NCBI RefSeq assembly: GCF_001267175.1
Contig: NZ_CP012358.1
Span: 2,169,001 to 2,233,000, forward strand
Origin: Thiopseudomonas alkaliphila
Lineage (GTDB): Bacteria; Pseudomonadota; Gammaproteobacteria; Pseudomonadales; Pseudomonadaceae
Reading direction: 5' to 3'
Length of the DNA stretch: 64,000 nt
Part shown: positions 1-8,741 of the stretch, piece after piece
Position numbering within the stretch: position 1 is the first letter of the stretch
How the letters are laid out: each line of letters begins with the position of its first letter
Program-made: the position numbers and the translations under genes
Notes under the pieces: generated by a model
Seen by the model: only the letters and a program-made list of their open reading frames with translations
Told to the model about the DNA's origin: nothing
The model's database searches: none

Positions 1-32
1 AACAAGGCAAGAATAATTAAACTACTGGTCAT
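1..32 (-). CDS. dctM: TRAP transporter large permease (DctM-like), N-terminal fragment
   Basis: Only the first ten codons are in the window; the gene runs off the left edge. Its ATG overlaps the stop of the small permease gene in an ATGA junction, the usual arrangement for DctQ-DctM pairs. The visible start reads MTSSLIILAL, a hydrophobic beginning that suits the first membrane segment of a DctM protein. The identity rests mainly on gene order (binding protein, small permease, then this gene), because the sequence itself is too short to be diagnostic. Confidence 0.6.
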   Translation of the reverse strand, partial: MTSSLIILAL

Positions 33-544
33 GGACGCGGCTCCGCGGTGATCGGCTGCTTAAGTAGTTGCAGCATGTGTAACAGGGCTTGTACTAACAA
101 TAAAGAAAAGCCAATAGGTAACGACAGTTCGACCAACCAACTGGGTAACACTAATAAGCTAGCGGATGCTCGCTGCTGGGCTAAGCTTTCTAGCAGTGAT
201 TCAACTGACAATAAAATAATAAGTACCGAGCAAGCACACATTACAAGTAAGCCTAACCATTCGCTGATTTGCTGGCCAAGCCGACCAAAGCGTTCAGCGA
301 CTAACTCAATGCGCAGCATAGCGCGGCTTTGCAGCACATAGGCCATGCCTAAATAGGTGGCCCAGACTTGCGCCAATAAGCTCAACTCTTCCACCCAGAT
401 TGACGGTGAACCCAGCAAATAACGAGAAATAACTTCATATAGGATTGCAAACGCAACCAGCACAAACAGCGCAGCACCTAGCTTGGCGGCGGCTTGACTG
501 AGGATGGTAACCAGTGCTGGAGAAGAGGGTTGATTAGTTGGCAT
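29..544 (-). CDS. dctQ: TRAP transporter small permease (DctQ-like)
   Basis: Predicted 171-residue inner-membrane protein with four hydrophobic segments, the size and topology of TRAP small permeases. The motif around SRYLLGSPSIWVEE, after the first membrane helix, is typical of DctQ. With DctP and DctM it would take up an organic acid using a sodium or proton gradient. I chose the ATG at 544 because GAGG lies six bases upstream; an in-frame GTG at 556 has no comparable ribosome-binding site. The gene overlaps the end of the binding-protein gene by 11 bases, which suggests translational coupling. The substrate cannot be read from the sequence. Confidence 0.88.
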   Translation of the reverse strand: MPTNQPSSPALVTILSQAAAKLGAALFVLVAFAILYEVISRYLLGSPSIWVEELSLLAQVWATYLGMAYVLQSRAMLRIELVAERFGRLGQQISEWLGLLVMCACSVLIILLSVESLLESLAQQRASASLLVLPSWLVELSLPIGFSLLLVQALLHMLQLLKQPITAEPRP

Positions 545-1550
545 GCTGCGCCTCACGGATCTGTTGGTTAACTTGGTCGACGGCGGTTAACAGCTGTTGG
601 CCGAGTTCCCCCGTGCGCTGTAAAAAAGCTTCGCGTACTGGCGCGGCAGCAATGCGCCAGCTGTCGCGCTCGGCATCGCTCAGTTCAATTACTCGGGTAT
701 TGGGTTGCGCGGCAACAAACTCTTCAGCTTCGCGTTCTAGGCGTGGAATATCATGCCGTAGTTGGTTTTCGGCATATTGCGCGGCTTGGCGTAAAATAGC
801 TTGTTGCTGTTCGGTTAAAGTCTGCCAGCGCTGCTCATTAATTAGTGAAACAAACTCAACATCTGCATGGCGAGTGAGGGTAATAGATGGCATCAGCTGA
901 TACAGCTTGCGTGATTTGATGGCTAGAATCCCGCTCAATCCGGCATCGACTGTTCCCCGCTGATAAGCTAGATATTGTTCGGCACCCGACAGCAGTGTGG
1001 GCCCCGCACCGACTGCGCTAATAAACTCGCCCACAGTTTTACCAAACACACGCACCTTGCGCCCGGCTAAATCTTTAGGGGTGCGTACTTCATGGTGCGA
1101 CATAATGACCGTGCTGCCATAGGGTTGCCACCACATCACGCGAGTTCCAGTCTGGCGCATTGCCTCATCTAAGGGCGCGCGTACTGGGCTGTTGGGGGCA
1201 ATTGCGGCAAGCACTGCCTGTTGATTATCAAATAAAAACGGCAGATAAAATAGGTCTACCGCTGGTAGGGTGCCGGCAAACTGGGTGAGTGAAACAATAC
1301 CCATATCCACTGCTCCCACGGCAATCGCCTTGGGCATTTCTTTATCGCTATACAGCTGCGAAGCCGGATAGATTTTAATTTTAAGTTGGCCTTGGCTTAA
1401 GCGCTGCACTTCATCGGCAAAGAGGTGCAGGTTTTCACCTAGGGCATGTTTGTCGGGTAGCTGTGAGGCAAGACGTAATTCAGTTACCGCCCAGCAGTTT
1501 AAAGCAACACTGCATAGCAGTAGCGCGGTTAATTGTCGTAGAAAAAACAT
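534..1550 (-). CDS. dctP: TRAP transporter periplasmic solute-binding protein (DctP-like)
   Basis: 338 residues with a clear N-terminal signal peptide (basic MFFLRQ, hydrophobic core, cut near CWA at residues 20-22), so it is periplasmic. The body matches the DctP family: TELRLASQLP at the mature start, a GRKVRVFG segment in the region holding the conserved ligand-binding arginine, and a helix-rich C terminus. It captures a carboxylate-type ligand and hands it to the membrane permeases encoded downstream. It is the first gene of the operon dctP-dctQ-dctM on the minus strand. No strong ribosome-binding site is visible before this ATG, but the signal peptide fits the start. Confidence 0.9.
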   Translation of the reverse strand: MFFLRQLTALLLCSVALNCWAVTELRLASQLPDKHALGENLHLFADEVQRLSQGQLKIKIYPASQLYSDKEMPKAIAVGAVDMGIVSLTQFAGTLPAVDLFYLPFLFDNQQAVLAAIAPNSPVRAPLDEAMRQTGTRVMWWQPYGSTVIMSHHEVRTPKDLAGRKVRVFGKTVGEFISAVGAGPTLLSGAEQYLAYQRGTVDAGLSGILAIKSRKLYQLMPSITLTRHADVEFVSLINEQRWQTLTEQQQAILRQAAQYAENQLRHDIPRLEREAEEFVAAQPNTRVIELSDAERDSWRIAAAPVREAFLQRTGELGQQLLTAVDQVNQQIREAQHAN

Positions 1551-1945
1551 AGCTCAATGGAGTGTTCACAAAGGTAGGAAGGGTAATTTTCCTACCTAAG
1601 CTAAGCAAATATCAAACTTCAGCCAATATCCGCAAGAACTCCAATGCTTTAGCCTTAACGCTAGGCTTAGCTTGTGTTTTTAATGGTTTTTTAGTCAATT
1701 GTTGCTCAGCTTGTTGCCTCTTTAAGGACCGATTTTACTTGATAGTGAGCGAACCTAGCCCTTGGCACAATGGTATTTATTGTGCCTTCTAGGTAGGCTG
1801 CAACGTCTGAATTTTTGTGCGGGCTACGCCAGTGCTCAAGTCATCGAGTACTCGCTAGCCTAATTTTTTGTTGTTAGGTGACTGATTAGTCTGCTTATGG
1901 TTGATGGTTCAGGCAGATGTGGTGACCAATCTCTGGAAAAATAAC
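1551..1945. other. 395-base divergent intergenic region with two perfect inverted repeats
   Basis: This region separates the minus-strand TRAP operon from the plus-strand ketoacyl-ACP synthase gene and should hold both promoters. Two perfect inverted repeats stand out: a 9-base pair of arms at 1572-1580 and 1589-1597, about 25 bases before the dctP start, and an 8-base pair (GGCACAAT / ATTGTGCC) at 1764-1771 and 1779-1786. The half-site AGGTAGG recurs near 1791. I found no credible sigma-54 promoter of the TGGCAC-N5-TTGC type. A 76-codon open frame inside has no ribosome-binding site or recognisable family and is not called. Confidence 0.6.
1572..1597. promoter_or_regulatory. Perfect 9-base inverted repeat upstream of dctP (possible operator)
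   Basis: Arms AGGTAGGAA and TTCCTACCT are separated by eight bases and sit roughly 25-50 bases before the dctP start codon, where an operator or a 5' leader hairpin would act. No T-tract follows on either strand, so a terminator is unlikely. No regulator gene is adjacent, so the binding protein is unknown. Confidence 0.4.
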
Positions 1946-2872
1946 ATGATCGGTATTAAAAGCATTGCAAGTTATATCCCACCGGGGCGCATTGATAATG
2001 TGGCACAGGCCGCTGAATTTGAGCGGGATGCAGCCTTTGTTGATGCCAAGTTAGGCACCCGCACGTTGTCAGTGAAAAGCGATGCTGAAGAGACTTCCGA
2101 TTTATGTGTGCAGGCAGTACAGAACTTATTAGCGAAAAATCCAGCGCTTAAACCAGAAGTGATTGAGGCCTTGATTGTGGTTACCCAAAACGGTGATGCC
2201 GAAGGTTTACCGCATACCTCGGCTATTGCCCAAGACAAACTGGGTTTACCTAAGCAGATTGCATGCTTTGATGTGGGTCTTGGCTGTTCTGGTTATGTCT
2301 ATGGTTTAGCCATTGCCCAAGGCTTTATGCAGGCAGCGGGGCTGCGTAATGCGGTATTGGTGACCGCTGATCCTTATTCAAAAATCATGGATCGCAGTGA
2401 TCGCTTAACGACCTTATTGTTTGGCGATGCCGCTACCGCCACCTGGCTTGGTCAACAGCCACAGTGGGTATTAACAGCCAGCAGTTATGGCACTGATGGT
2501 GCTGGGGCTGAGTACTTGGTCACCAAAGACGGTCATTTTCATATGAATGGCCGCCAAGTTTTTAACTTTGCTAGCTTAAAAATTATCCCCCATATGCAAG
2601 AAGTCTTAGCTAAAGCAGGACTGGATTTTGCCGAGGTAGATGCCATTTGCTTACATCAAGGCAGCGCAGCGATTGTCGATGCGATTGCCAAGCGCCTAGG
2701 TGAGCATGGCGACAAAGTGCTCAAGGATATGTTTGGTGCAGGTAATACGGTGTCTTCCTCCATTCCGCTGTTACTTGAGCACTATGTGCTAGATAGTGAC
2801 TATCAACAGGTACTCATGAGTGGATTTGGTGTGGGCTTATCCTGGGCGTCGGGGTTATTAAGTCGTGTCTAA
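1946..2872 (+). CDS. Beta-ketoacyl-ACP synthase III (FabH-like)
   Basis: 308 residues, the size of FabH-type condensing enzymes, which join an acyl-CoA to malonyl-ACP by decarboxylative Claisen condensation. The Cys-His-Asn triad is visible: C114 in GLGCSGYVYG, H237 in ICLHQGS and N267 in GAGNTVSSS. E. coli FabH uses the same order (C112, H244, N274). I chose the ATG at 1946 because the family start motif MIGIKSIASYIPP begins there; the frame opens earlier at a TTG (1901). No other fatty-acid genes are adjacent, so it is a stand-alone paralogue rather than part of a fab cluster. Its acyl substrate cannot be inferred. Confidence 0.85.
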   Translation: MIGIKSIASYIPPGRIDNVAQAAEFERDAAFVDAKLGTRTLSVKSDAEETSDLCVQAVQNLLAKNPALKPEVIEALIVVTQNGDAEGLPHTSAIAQDKLGLPKQIACFDVGLGCSGYVYGLAIAQGFMQAAGLRNAVLVTADPYSKIMDRSDRLTTLLFGDAATATWLGQQPQWVLTASSYGTDGAGAEYLVTKDGHFHMNGRQVFNFASLKIIPHMQEVLAKAGLDFAEVDAICLHQGSAAIVDAIAKRLGEHGDKVLKDMFGAGNTVSSSIPLLLEHYVLDSDYQQVLMSGFGVGLSWASGLLSRV

Positions 2873-2909
2873 CGGCTAGCGCCGCAGTGCACTAAAGGCG
2901 GTGTTTAAA

Positions 2910-2955
2910 AGCGCTGACTGATCAGGCTAAGGTCTGGTTGGGCAGTGCTTTTTTT
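2910..2955 (+). terminator. Probable terminator after the ketoacyl-ACP synthase gene
   Basis: AGCGCTG (2910-2916) can pair with CAGTGCT (2943-2949), with one G-U pair and a long loop, and runs straight into seven T residues (2949-2955). The stem is modest but its place between two plus-strand genes fits termination. Confidence 0.5.
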
Positions 2956-3020
2956 GTGGCAAAAATAGCTCTGGCCCCGTTTTCTAGACACTTAACAGCT
3001 AAGACCTTGGTTGAATAATT

Positions 3021-3099
3021 GTTAACACTTAAGCTTTTGTGTTGACAGTTATGGCGATTAAATCTAGCTTTACAGCTATTAATTTAGTTAAGTGTTGAC
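3021..3099. promoter_or_regulatory. Repeated GTGTTGACA boxes upstream of the prp regulator (likely operator/promoter)
   Basis: GTGTTGACA occurs twice as a direct repeat (3039-3047 and 3092-3100). The segment GTTAACACTTAA at 3021-3032 is an inverted copy of TTAAGTGTTGAC at 3088-3099, with one mismatch. The first TTGACA (3042-3047) could be a -35 box, with TAGCTT about 17 bases later as a weak -10. Paired sites directly before a GntR gene suggest autoregulation and control of the prp genes behind it. Confidence 0.5.
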
Positions 3100-3104
3100 A
3101 ATAT

Positions 3105-3827
3105 ATGGGTGTAATTACTGACTTGATGGTCACTGAAGAAGCCGACTCAGCGACTTTATCGGAACAAGTGTTTCGTACTTTGCAGGCCGCCATTGTGGCC
3201 GGTGAGCTACGGCCGGGCTGTAAAATTTCCGAGCCAGAGTTAGCGCGGACCTATGGCATCAGTCGCGGGCCGTTACGTGAGGCTTTGCACCGTTTAGAGG
3301 GGCAGCGTTTATTAGTGCGAGTTCCCCATGTGGGGGCTCGGGTCGTATCGCTGACGCCCGATGAGCTAATTGAACTCTATGAAGTGCGGGAGTCGCTCGA
3401 GGGCATGGCCTGTCGTTTAGCCGCTGAGCGGATGAGCGAAGCAGAGATTGCTGAGTTACGCCAAGTATTGGCAACCCATGAGCAAGATGAATCGTTTCAA
3501 GCAGGTGTGGGCTATTACCAGCAAGAGGGCGACTTTGATTTTCATTACAAAATCATCCAAGGCAGTGGCAATAAAACCCTTGCTAAATTGCTATGCGATG
3601 AGTTGTATCAATTGGTGCGGATGTACCGTATTCGCTTTTCTACTACGCCCAATCGTCCCACTCAAGCCTTTACTGAGCATCACCGAATTCTAGAAGCCAT
3701 TGCTAATCGTGATGGTGAGCTAGCAGAACTGCTGATGCGGCGGCATATCGCTGCATCACGTCGCAATATTGAGCGCCATTATGCCGGCGCCCAGGCATTA
3801 ACTAACCCCAATCGAGGTGAGTCATGA
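3105..3827 (+). CDS. prpR: GntR-family regulator of the methylcitrate cluster
   Basis: 240-residue FadR/FCD-type GntR regulator. Residues about 17-85 form the winged helix-turn-helix ([18 protein letters not shown], then [18 protein letters not shown], the classic GntR recognition helix). The remainder is an all-helical FCD effector domain, with His and Asp/Glu residues that often bind a metal and a carboxylate ligand. Its stop overlaps the prpB start in an ATGA junction, so it is probably co-transcribed with prpB. In Pseudomonas a GntR protein occupies the same place; the expected effector is 2-methylcitrate or a related acid (inference). The start could also be the ATG at 3126; neither has a strong ribosome-binding site. 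Confidence 0.85.
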   Translation: MGVITDLMVTEEADSATLSEQVFRTLQAAIVAGELRPGCKISEPELARTYGISRGPLREALHRLEGQRLLVRVPHVGARVVSLTPDELIELYEVRESLEGMACRLAAERMSEAEIAELRQVLATHEQDESFQAGVGYYQQEGDFDFHYKIIQGSGNKTLAKLLCDELYQLVRMYRIRFSTTPNRPTQAFTEHHRILEAIANRDGELAELLMRRHIAASRRNIERHYAGAQALTNPNRGES

Positions 3828-4714
3828 GTCAGAAAACTCCAGGACAGCGTTTCCGTGATGCGGTTGCCGCTGAGCACCCGCTACAAGTAGTCGGTGCTAT
3901 CAATGCTAACCATGCACTATTAGCCCAGCGTGCAGGCTTTAAAGCGATTTATTTATCCGGCGGCGGAGTCGCTGCAGGTTCTTTAGGCTTACCCGATTTA
4001 GGTATTAGCGGCTTAGATGACGTACTCACTGATGTGCGTCGTATTACCGATGTGTGTGATCTGCCGTTATTGGTCGATGTGGATACCGGTTTTGGGTCAT
4101 CGGCGTTTAACGTGGCGCGTACCGTGAAATCGATGATTAAGTTTGGCGCAGCGGCGATGCATATTGAAGACCAAGTCGGTGCTAAGCGCTGTGGTCACCG
4201 CCCCAATAAAGAAATTGTCTCGCAACAAGAAATGGTTGACCGCATTAAAGCCGCGGTTGATGCCCGCACCGATGACAGCTTTGTCATTATGGCGCGTACT
4301 GATGCGCTTGCAGTGGAAGGCTTAAACTCAGCGCTAGATCGTGCAGCGGCGTGTATTGAAGCAGGGGCCGATATGGTATTTCCCGAAGCCATTACAGAGC
4401 TAGACATGTATAAGACCTTTGCCGATCGGATTAAGGCACCTATTTTAGCCAACATTACCGAGTTTGGTGCCACCCCGCTGTACACCACCGATGAGTTGGC
4501 GGCAGTGGATGTATCCTTGGTGCTATACCCCTTATCCGCGTTCCGTGCAATGAACAAAGCAGCGGAAAATGTCTACAACGCCATTCGTCAAGATGGCACT
4601 CAGAAAAATGTGATCGACACCATGCAAACGCGAATGGAGCTGTACGATCGCATTAACTATCACCAGTTTGAGCAGTATTTAGATAACTTATTTGCTCAGC
4701 AAAAAAATAAATAA
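3824..4714 (+). CDS. prpB: 2-methylisocitrate lyase
   Basis: 296-residue cytoplasmic enzyme that splits 2-methylisocitrate into pyruvate and succinate, the last step of the methylcitrate cycle. It belongs to the isocitrate lyase/PEP mutase TIM-barrel family. The catalytic loop KRCGHRP puts the active-site cysteine at C123, the same number as in E. coli PrpB, and the metal-binding Asp residues are in VDVDTGFG (85-87). It follows the GntR gene with a four-base overlap and precedes prpC by about 100 bases. Confidence 0.97.
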   Translation: MSQKTPGQRFRDAVAAEHPLQVVGAINANHALLAQRAGFKAIYLSGGGVAAGSLGLPDLGISGLDDVLTDVRRITDVCDLPLLVDVDTGFGSSAFNVARTVKSMIKFGAAAMHIEDQVGAKRCGHRPNKEIVSQQEMVDRIKAAVDARTDDSFVIMARTDALAVEGLNSALDRAAACIEAGADMVFPEAITELDMYKTFADRIKAPILANITEFGATPLYTTDELAAVDVSLVLYPLSAFRAMNKAAENVYNAIRQDGTQKNVIDTMQTRMELYDRINYHQFEQYLDNLFAQQKNK

Positions 4715-4816
4715 TGACCTAGCAAATACCGTTATAACTAGCGCTAAAGCAGTAACAAGCGTTCTAAAAATACAAAAATAACAACAGTTGTCATCGCTAA
4801 TAAGAGGAATACAACA

Positions 4817-5950
4817 ATGGCGGATGCAAAGAACAAAGTACTGAGTGGAGCAGGCTTACGTGGCCAAATCGCAGGACAAACCGCTTTATCTACCGTGGGT
4901 AAAGAGGGGGCTGGCTTAACTTATCGTGGCTATGATGTGCGTGAATTGGCCCGTTGCGGCAAATTTGAGGAAGTGGCGTATTTACTCCTGTACGGCGAGC
5001 TGCCAACGGCTGCTCAGTTACAGGCATATATTGAGCGGTTGCAGGCGTTAAGTGATATTCCCGATACCTTAAAAGAGGTATTAGAGCGAATTCCAGCTGA
5101 TGTGCACCCGATGGATGTGATGCGGATTGGGGTGTCGATGCTAGGCACCTTAGAGCCAGAAGAATCCTTTGCTCAACAACATGATGTGACTGACCGTTTG
5201 CTCGCCACGTTACCCGCCATGCTGATTTATTGGTATCGCTTTAGCCATGAAGGGGTGCGCATTGATTGCGTCACCCAAGAGAAAGACTTAGGGGGCCACT
5301 TCTTAGCCCTATTGCATGGTAAATCACCGAGTGAGTTACATCGTGAAGTGATGAACGTGTCGTTGATTTTATACGCAGAGCACGAGTTTAACGCCTCAAC
5401 TTTTACTGGTCGGGTGTGTGCTTCTACGTTATCGGATCTGTATTCCTGCGTTACCGGTGCCATTGGTTCGCTACGTGGCCCGCTGCATGGCGGTGCTAAC
5501 GAGGCGGCGATGGATTTAATTGATCGCTTTAATTCGCCTGAAGAAGCGTTAGAAGAATTAAGGCAGATGGTCGAGCGTAAGGAATTGATCATGGGCTTTG
5601 GCCATGCGATTTATCGTGACTCAGATCCGCGTAATGAAGTGATTAAGGCGTATGCCAAGCAGCTAGCAGATGAAGTAGGGGACACGGTGATTTACCCGGT
5701 CTCTGAGGCAATTGAGAAGTTTATGTGGGATGAAAAACGCTTATTTCCTAATGCGGACTTCTTCCATGCATCGGCCTATCGCTTTATGGGGATTCCAACC
5801 AAGCTGTTTACCCCCATTTTTGTTTGCTCCCGCTTAACCGGTTGGGCCGCGCATATTTTTGAGCAGCGTGCCAATAACCGCATTATTCGCCCCAGTGCCG
5901 AATATATCGGTGAGGAACAGCGCGCTGTAACACCTATTAGCGAGCGTTAA
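4817..5950 (+). CDS. prpC: 2-methylcitrate synthase
   Basis: 377-residue member of the citrate synthase family that condenses propionyl-CoA with oxaloacetate. The catalytic residues are recognisable: H224 in GPLHGGANEAA, H263 in GFGHAIYR and D314 in NADFFHASAY. The short length and the DVHPMDVMR motif near residue 95-103 distinguish methylcitrate synthases from the longer TCA citrate synthase. AGAGG lies about eight bases before the ATG. It is the second enzyme gene of the cluster, between prpB and acnD. Confidence 0.97.
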   Translation: MADAKNKVLSGAGLRGQIAGQTALSTVGKEGAGLTYRGYDVRELARCGKFEEVAYLLLYGELPTAAQLQAYIERLQALSDIPDTLKEVLERIPADVHPMDVMRIGVSMLGTLEPEESFAQQHDVTDRLLATLPAMLIYWYRFSHEGVRIDCVTQEKDLGGHFLALLHGKSPSELHREVMNVSLILYAEHEFNASTFTGRVCASTLSDLYSCVTGAIGSLRGPLHGGANEAAMDLIDRFNSPEEALEELRQMVERKELIMGFGHAIYRDSDPRNEVIKAYAKQLADEVGDTVIYPVSEAIEKFMWDEKRLFPNADFFHASAYRFMGIPTKLFTPIFVCSRLTGWAAHIFEQRANNRIIRPSAEYIGEEQRAVTPISER

Positions 5951-5958
5951 TGCTAAAA

Positions 5959-5983
5959 CCAGTGCTGCTGTCAGCGGCACTGG
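5959..5983 (+). other. Intercistronic stem-loop between prpC and acnD
   Basis: CCAGTGC (5959-5965) and GCACTGG (5977-5983) form a perfect seven-pair stem with an eleven-base loop. No T-tract follows, so it is more likely an mRNA-stabilising or processing hairpin than a terminator. Confidence 0.4.
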
Positions 5984-6019
5984 ATCAACCGCTCCGTTGA
6001 CCTGATGGATTGATTTGAG

Positions 6020-8614
6020 ATGAATACCCAATACCGTAAAAATTTGCCTGGCACCGCGCTGGATTATTATGACGCGCGTGAGGCGGTAAACGCCATTGAA
6101 CCAGGCGCCTATGAAAAGTTGCCATACACCTCGCGGGTCTTGGCAGAAAACTTAGTGCACCGCTGCGAGCCAGAGCAGTTAACGGACTCGCTCAAGCAAT
6201 TAATTCAACGTAAACGTGATCTGGACTTTCCTTGGTATCCAGCGCGGGTGGTCTGTCATGATATTTTAGGTCAAACCGCGCTGGTTGATTTAGCCGGTTT
6301 ACGTGACGCTATTGCTGAGCAAGGCGGTGACCCCTCGCAAGTGAATCCGGTGGTTCCTACCCAGTTAATTGTTGACCACTCACTGGCAGTGGAATGCGGT
6401 GGCTATGATCCTGACGCCTTTGCTAAAAACCGAGCAATCGAAGATCGTCGTAACGAAGACCGTTTTCACTTTATTGAGTGGACTAAAACTGCCTTTAAAA
6501 ATGTTGATGTGATTCCGGCTGGTAACGGCATCATGCACCAAATCAACCTAGAAAAAATGTCGCCAGTGATTCAGGTGCGTAACGGTGTAGCGTTCCCTGA
6601 TACCTGTGTCGGTACGGATAGTCATACCCCGCACGTGGACGCACTTGGGGTAATTGCTATTGGTGTGGGCGGTTTAGAAGCAGAAACCGTCATGCTTGGT
6701 TTACCTTCGATGATGCGCTTACCGGATATTGTCGGGGTGGAGTTGGTAGGTGAGCGTCAGCCGGGGATTACCGCCACCGATATTGTATTGGCATTAACGG
6801 AGTTCTTGCGTAAAGAGCGGGTCGTTGGTGCTTATCTTGAGTTCTTTGGTGAGGGCGCGGATAAACTCAGTATTGGTGACCGTGCAACTATTTCCAACAT
6901 GACGCCAGAATATGGCGCAACCGCGGCAATGTTCTACATTGACCAGCAAACCATTGACTACCTCAAGCTGACTGGGCGCGAGGCGCAGCAGGTTGAGTTA
7001 GTTGAAAGTTACGCCAAGTTAACCGGTTTGTGGGCAGACAGCCTAAAAACAGCCGAGTACGAGCGGGTACTGAAATTTGATATCTCGACCGTTGGCCGCA
7101 ATATGGCAGGCCCATCAAACCCGCATGCACGTGTTTCCACCAGCGACTTAGCGGCTAAAGGCATTGCCGGTGAGTGGGTTGAGGAAGAAGGTTTAATGCC
7201 CGATGGCGCAGTGATTATTGCAGCGATTACCAGCTGTACTAATACCAGTAACCCGCGCAACGTAGTGGCGGCTGGACTGATTGCCCGTAAAGCCAACGAG
7301 CTAGGTTTAACCCGCAAGCCATGGGTAAAAACCTCCTTTGCGCCAGGCTCTAAAGTGGCTGAGCTGTACCTTAATGAAGCCAATTTACTTGGTGAGCTAG
7401 AGCAGTTAGGTTTTGGGATTGTCGGCTTTGCTTGTACTACCTGTAACGGGATGAGCGGTGCTTTAGACCCAGTGATTCAGCAAGAAATTATTGACCGCGA
7501 TTTATACGCCACCGCAGTATTATCCGGCAACCGTAACTTTGATGGGCGTATTCATCCTTATGCCAAGCAAGCCTTCTTAGCATCACCACCGTTAGTGGTA
7601 GCCTACGCCATTGCCGGAACGATTCGCTTTGATATTGAAAAGGATGCCTTAGGGTATGACGCTGAAGGCAACCCAATTACCCTGAAAGATATCTGGCCAT
7701 CGGACGCAGAAATTGATGCGATCGTAGCCGAGAGCGTAAAACCTGAGCAGTTCCGCGAAGTGTATATCCCGATGTTTGATTTGGGCGAAATTGAGCAAGC
7801 TCCGAGCCCGCTCTATGATTGGCGGCCGATGAGCACCTATATTCGTCGCCCACCTTATTGGGAAGGCGCCTTAGCTGGCGAACGCACCCTCAAAGGAATG
7901 CGGCCGTTAGCGTTGTTGGGGGATAACATTACCACTGACCACTTATCGCCCTCTAACGCTATTTTAGCCAGCAGCGCGGCGGGTGAGTATTTGGCAAAGA
8001 TGGGTGTGCCAGAAGAAGACTTTAACTCCTACGCTACTCACCGTGGTGACCACTTAACCGCACAGCGCGCCACCTTTGCTAACCCGAAATTGTTTAATGA
8101 AATGGTGAAAGATGCAAATGGTGCAGTTAAACAAGGTTCGCTGGCGCGGATTGAGCCAGAAGGACAGGTTACGCGCATGTGGGAAGCGATTGAAACCTAC
8201 ATGGAGCGCAAACAACCGCTGATCATTGTGGCCGGTGCTGACTATGGTCAAGGTTCATCCCGTGACTGGGCAGCTAAAGGTGTGCGCCTAGCAGGTGTCG
8301 AAGTGATTGCTGCCGAAGGCTTTGAGCGTATTCACCGCACTAACTTAATTGGCATGGGTGTATTGCCGTTGCAGTTTGCAGCAGGTACTACGCGCAAAAC
8401 TTTAGGCTTAGATGGCACTGAAACCTATGATGTGGAAGGCGAGCTACAGCCGGGTAATACCATGACCTTGGTGATTAATCGTCAAAATGGCGAGCAGTTG
8501 CGGGTACCGATGCTGAGCCGCTTAGATACCGCCGCCGAGGTTGAGGTTTATCAAGCAGGCGGAGTGTTACAGCGTTTTGCCCAGGAGTTCTTAGCATCCA
8601 ACGTCGGTGCCTAA
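6020..8614 (+). CDS. acnD: Fe/S-dependent 2-methylcitrate dehydratase (AcnD)
   Basis: 864-residue aconitase-family enzyme which, with PrpF, dehydrates 2-methylcitrate towards 2-methyl-cis-aconitate. The [4Fe-4S] ligands are visible at C406 (ITSCTNTSNP) and C472/C475 (GFACTTCNG). The swivel domain carries DYGQGSSRDWAAKG, the conserved substrate-binding motif. Its position between prpC and prpF separates it from the general aconitases. It starts 69 bases after prpC. The presence of AcnD/PrpF instead of the cofactor-free PrpD defines the route used here. Confidence 0.95.
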   Translation: MNTQYRKNLPGTALDYYDAREAVNAIEPGAYEKLPYTSRVLAENLVHRCEPEQLTDSLKQLIQRKRDLDFPWYPARVVCHDILGQTALVDLAGLRDAIAEQGGDPSQVNPVVPTQLIVDHSLAVECGGYDPDAFAKNRAIEDRRNEDRFHFIEWTKTAFKNVDVIPAGNGIMHQINLEKMSPVIQVRNGVAFPDTCVGTDSHTPHVDALGVIAIGVGGLEAETVMLGLPSMMRLPDIVGVELVGERQPGITATDIVLALTEFLRKERVVGAYLEFFGEGADKLSIGDRATISNMTPEYGATAAMFYIDQQTIDYLKLTGREAQQVELVESYAKLTGLWADSLKTAEYERVLKFDISTVGRNMAGPSNPHARVSTSDLAAKGIAGEWVEEEGLMPDGAVIIAAITSCTNTSNPRNVVAAGLIARKANELGLTRKPWVKTSFAPGSKVAELYLNEANLLGELEQLGFGIVGFACTTCNGMSGALDPVIQQEIIDRDLYATAVLSGNRNFDGRIHPYAKQAFLASPPLVVAYAIAGTIRFDIEKDALGYDAEGNPITLKDIWPSDAEIDAIVAESVKPEQFREVYIPMFDLGEIEQAPSPLYDWRPMSTYIRRPPYWEGALAGERTLKGMRPLALLGDNITTDHLSPSNAILASSAAGEYLAKMGVPEEDFNSYATHRGDHLTAQRATFANPKLFNEMVKDANGAVKQGSLARIEPEGQVTRMWEAIETYMERKQPLIIVAGADYGQGSSRDWAAKGVRLAGVEVIAAEGFERIHRTNLIGMGVLPLQFAAGTTRKTLGLDGTETYDVEGELQPGNTMTLVINRQNGEQLRVPMLSRLDTAAEVEVYQAGGVLQRFAQEFLASNVGA

Positions 8615-8640
8615 CCAGTGCACCTATTAAGGTAATTTAC

Positions 8641-8679
8641 AACCCGCTAAGCGACGCTGTTTAGCGGGTTGTTATTTTT
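8641..8679 (+). terminator. Intrinsic terminator after acnD
   Basis: AACCCGCTAA (8641-8650) pairs perfectly with TTAGCGGGTT (8661-8670) and is followed by GTTATTTTT. It lies between acnD and prpF, so prpF may depend on partial read-through or on its own promoter. Confidence 0.8.
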
Positions 8680-8741
8680 AAGCCACAGTATTCGTCGGCA
8701 GCAGGTATTGATTGGCCAAGTAAATAGGCGGGAGAGCAGAG

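Noticed and set aside
1763..1786. TGGCAC at 1763 as a sigma-54 promoter, tempting because dct transporters are often sigma-54 dependent
   Set aside because: The required GC at the -12 position (TTGC) is missing at the correct distance on both strands; the sequence is better explained as an inverted repeat.
1562..1792. A 76-codon plus-strand reading frame in the TRAP/ketoacyl-ACP synthase gap
   Set aside because: It starts without a ribosome-binding site, contains two inverted repeats, matches no family I know, and has no conserved-looking segment.
5227..5592. Long antisense frames inside prpC, acnD, recJ, polA, yheS and similar genes
   Set aside because: They mirror the codon structure of well-recognised genes on the other strand and have low-complexity Ser/Ala/Arg compositions.
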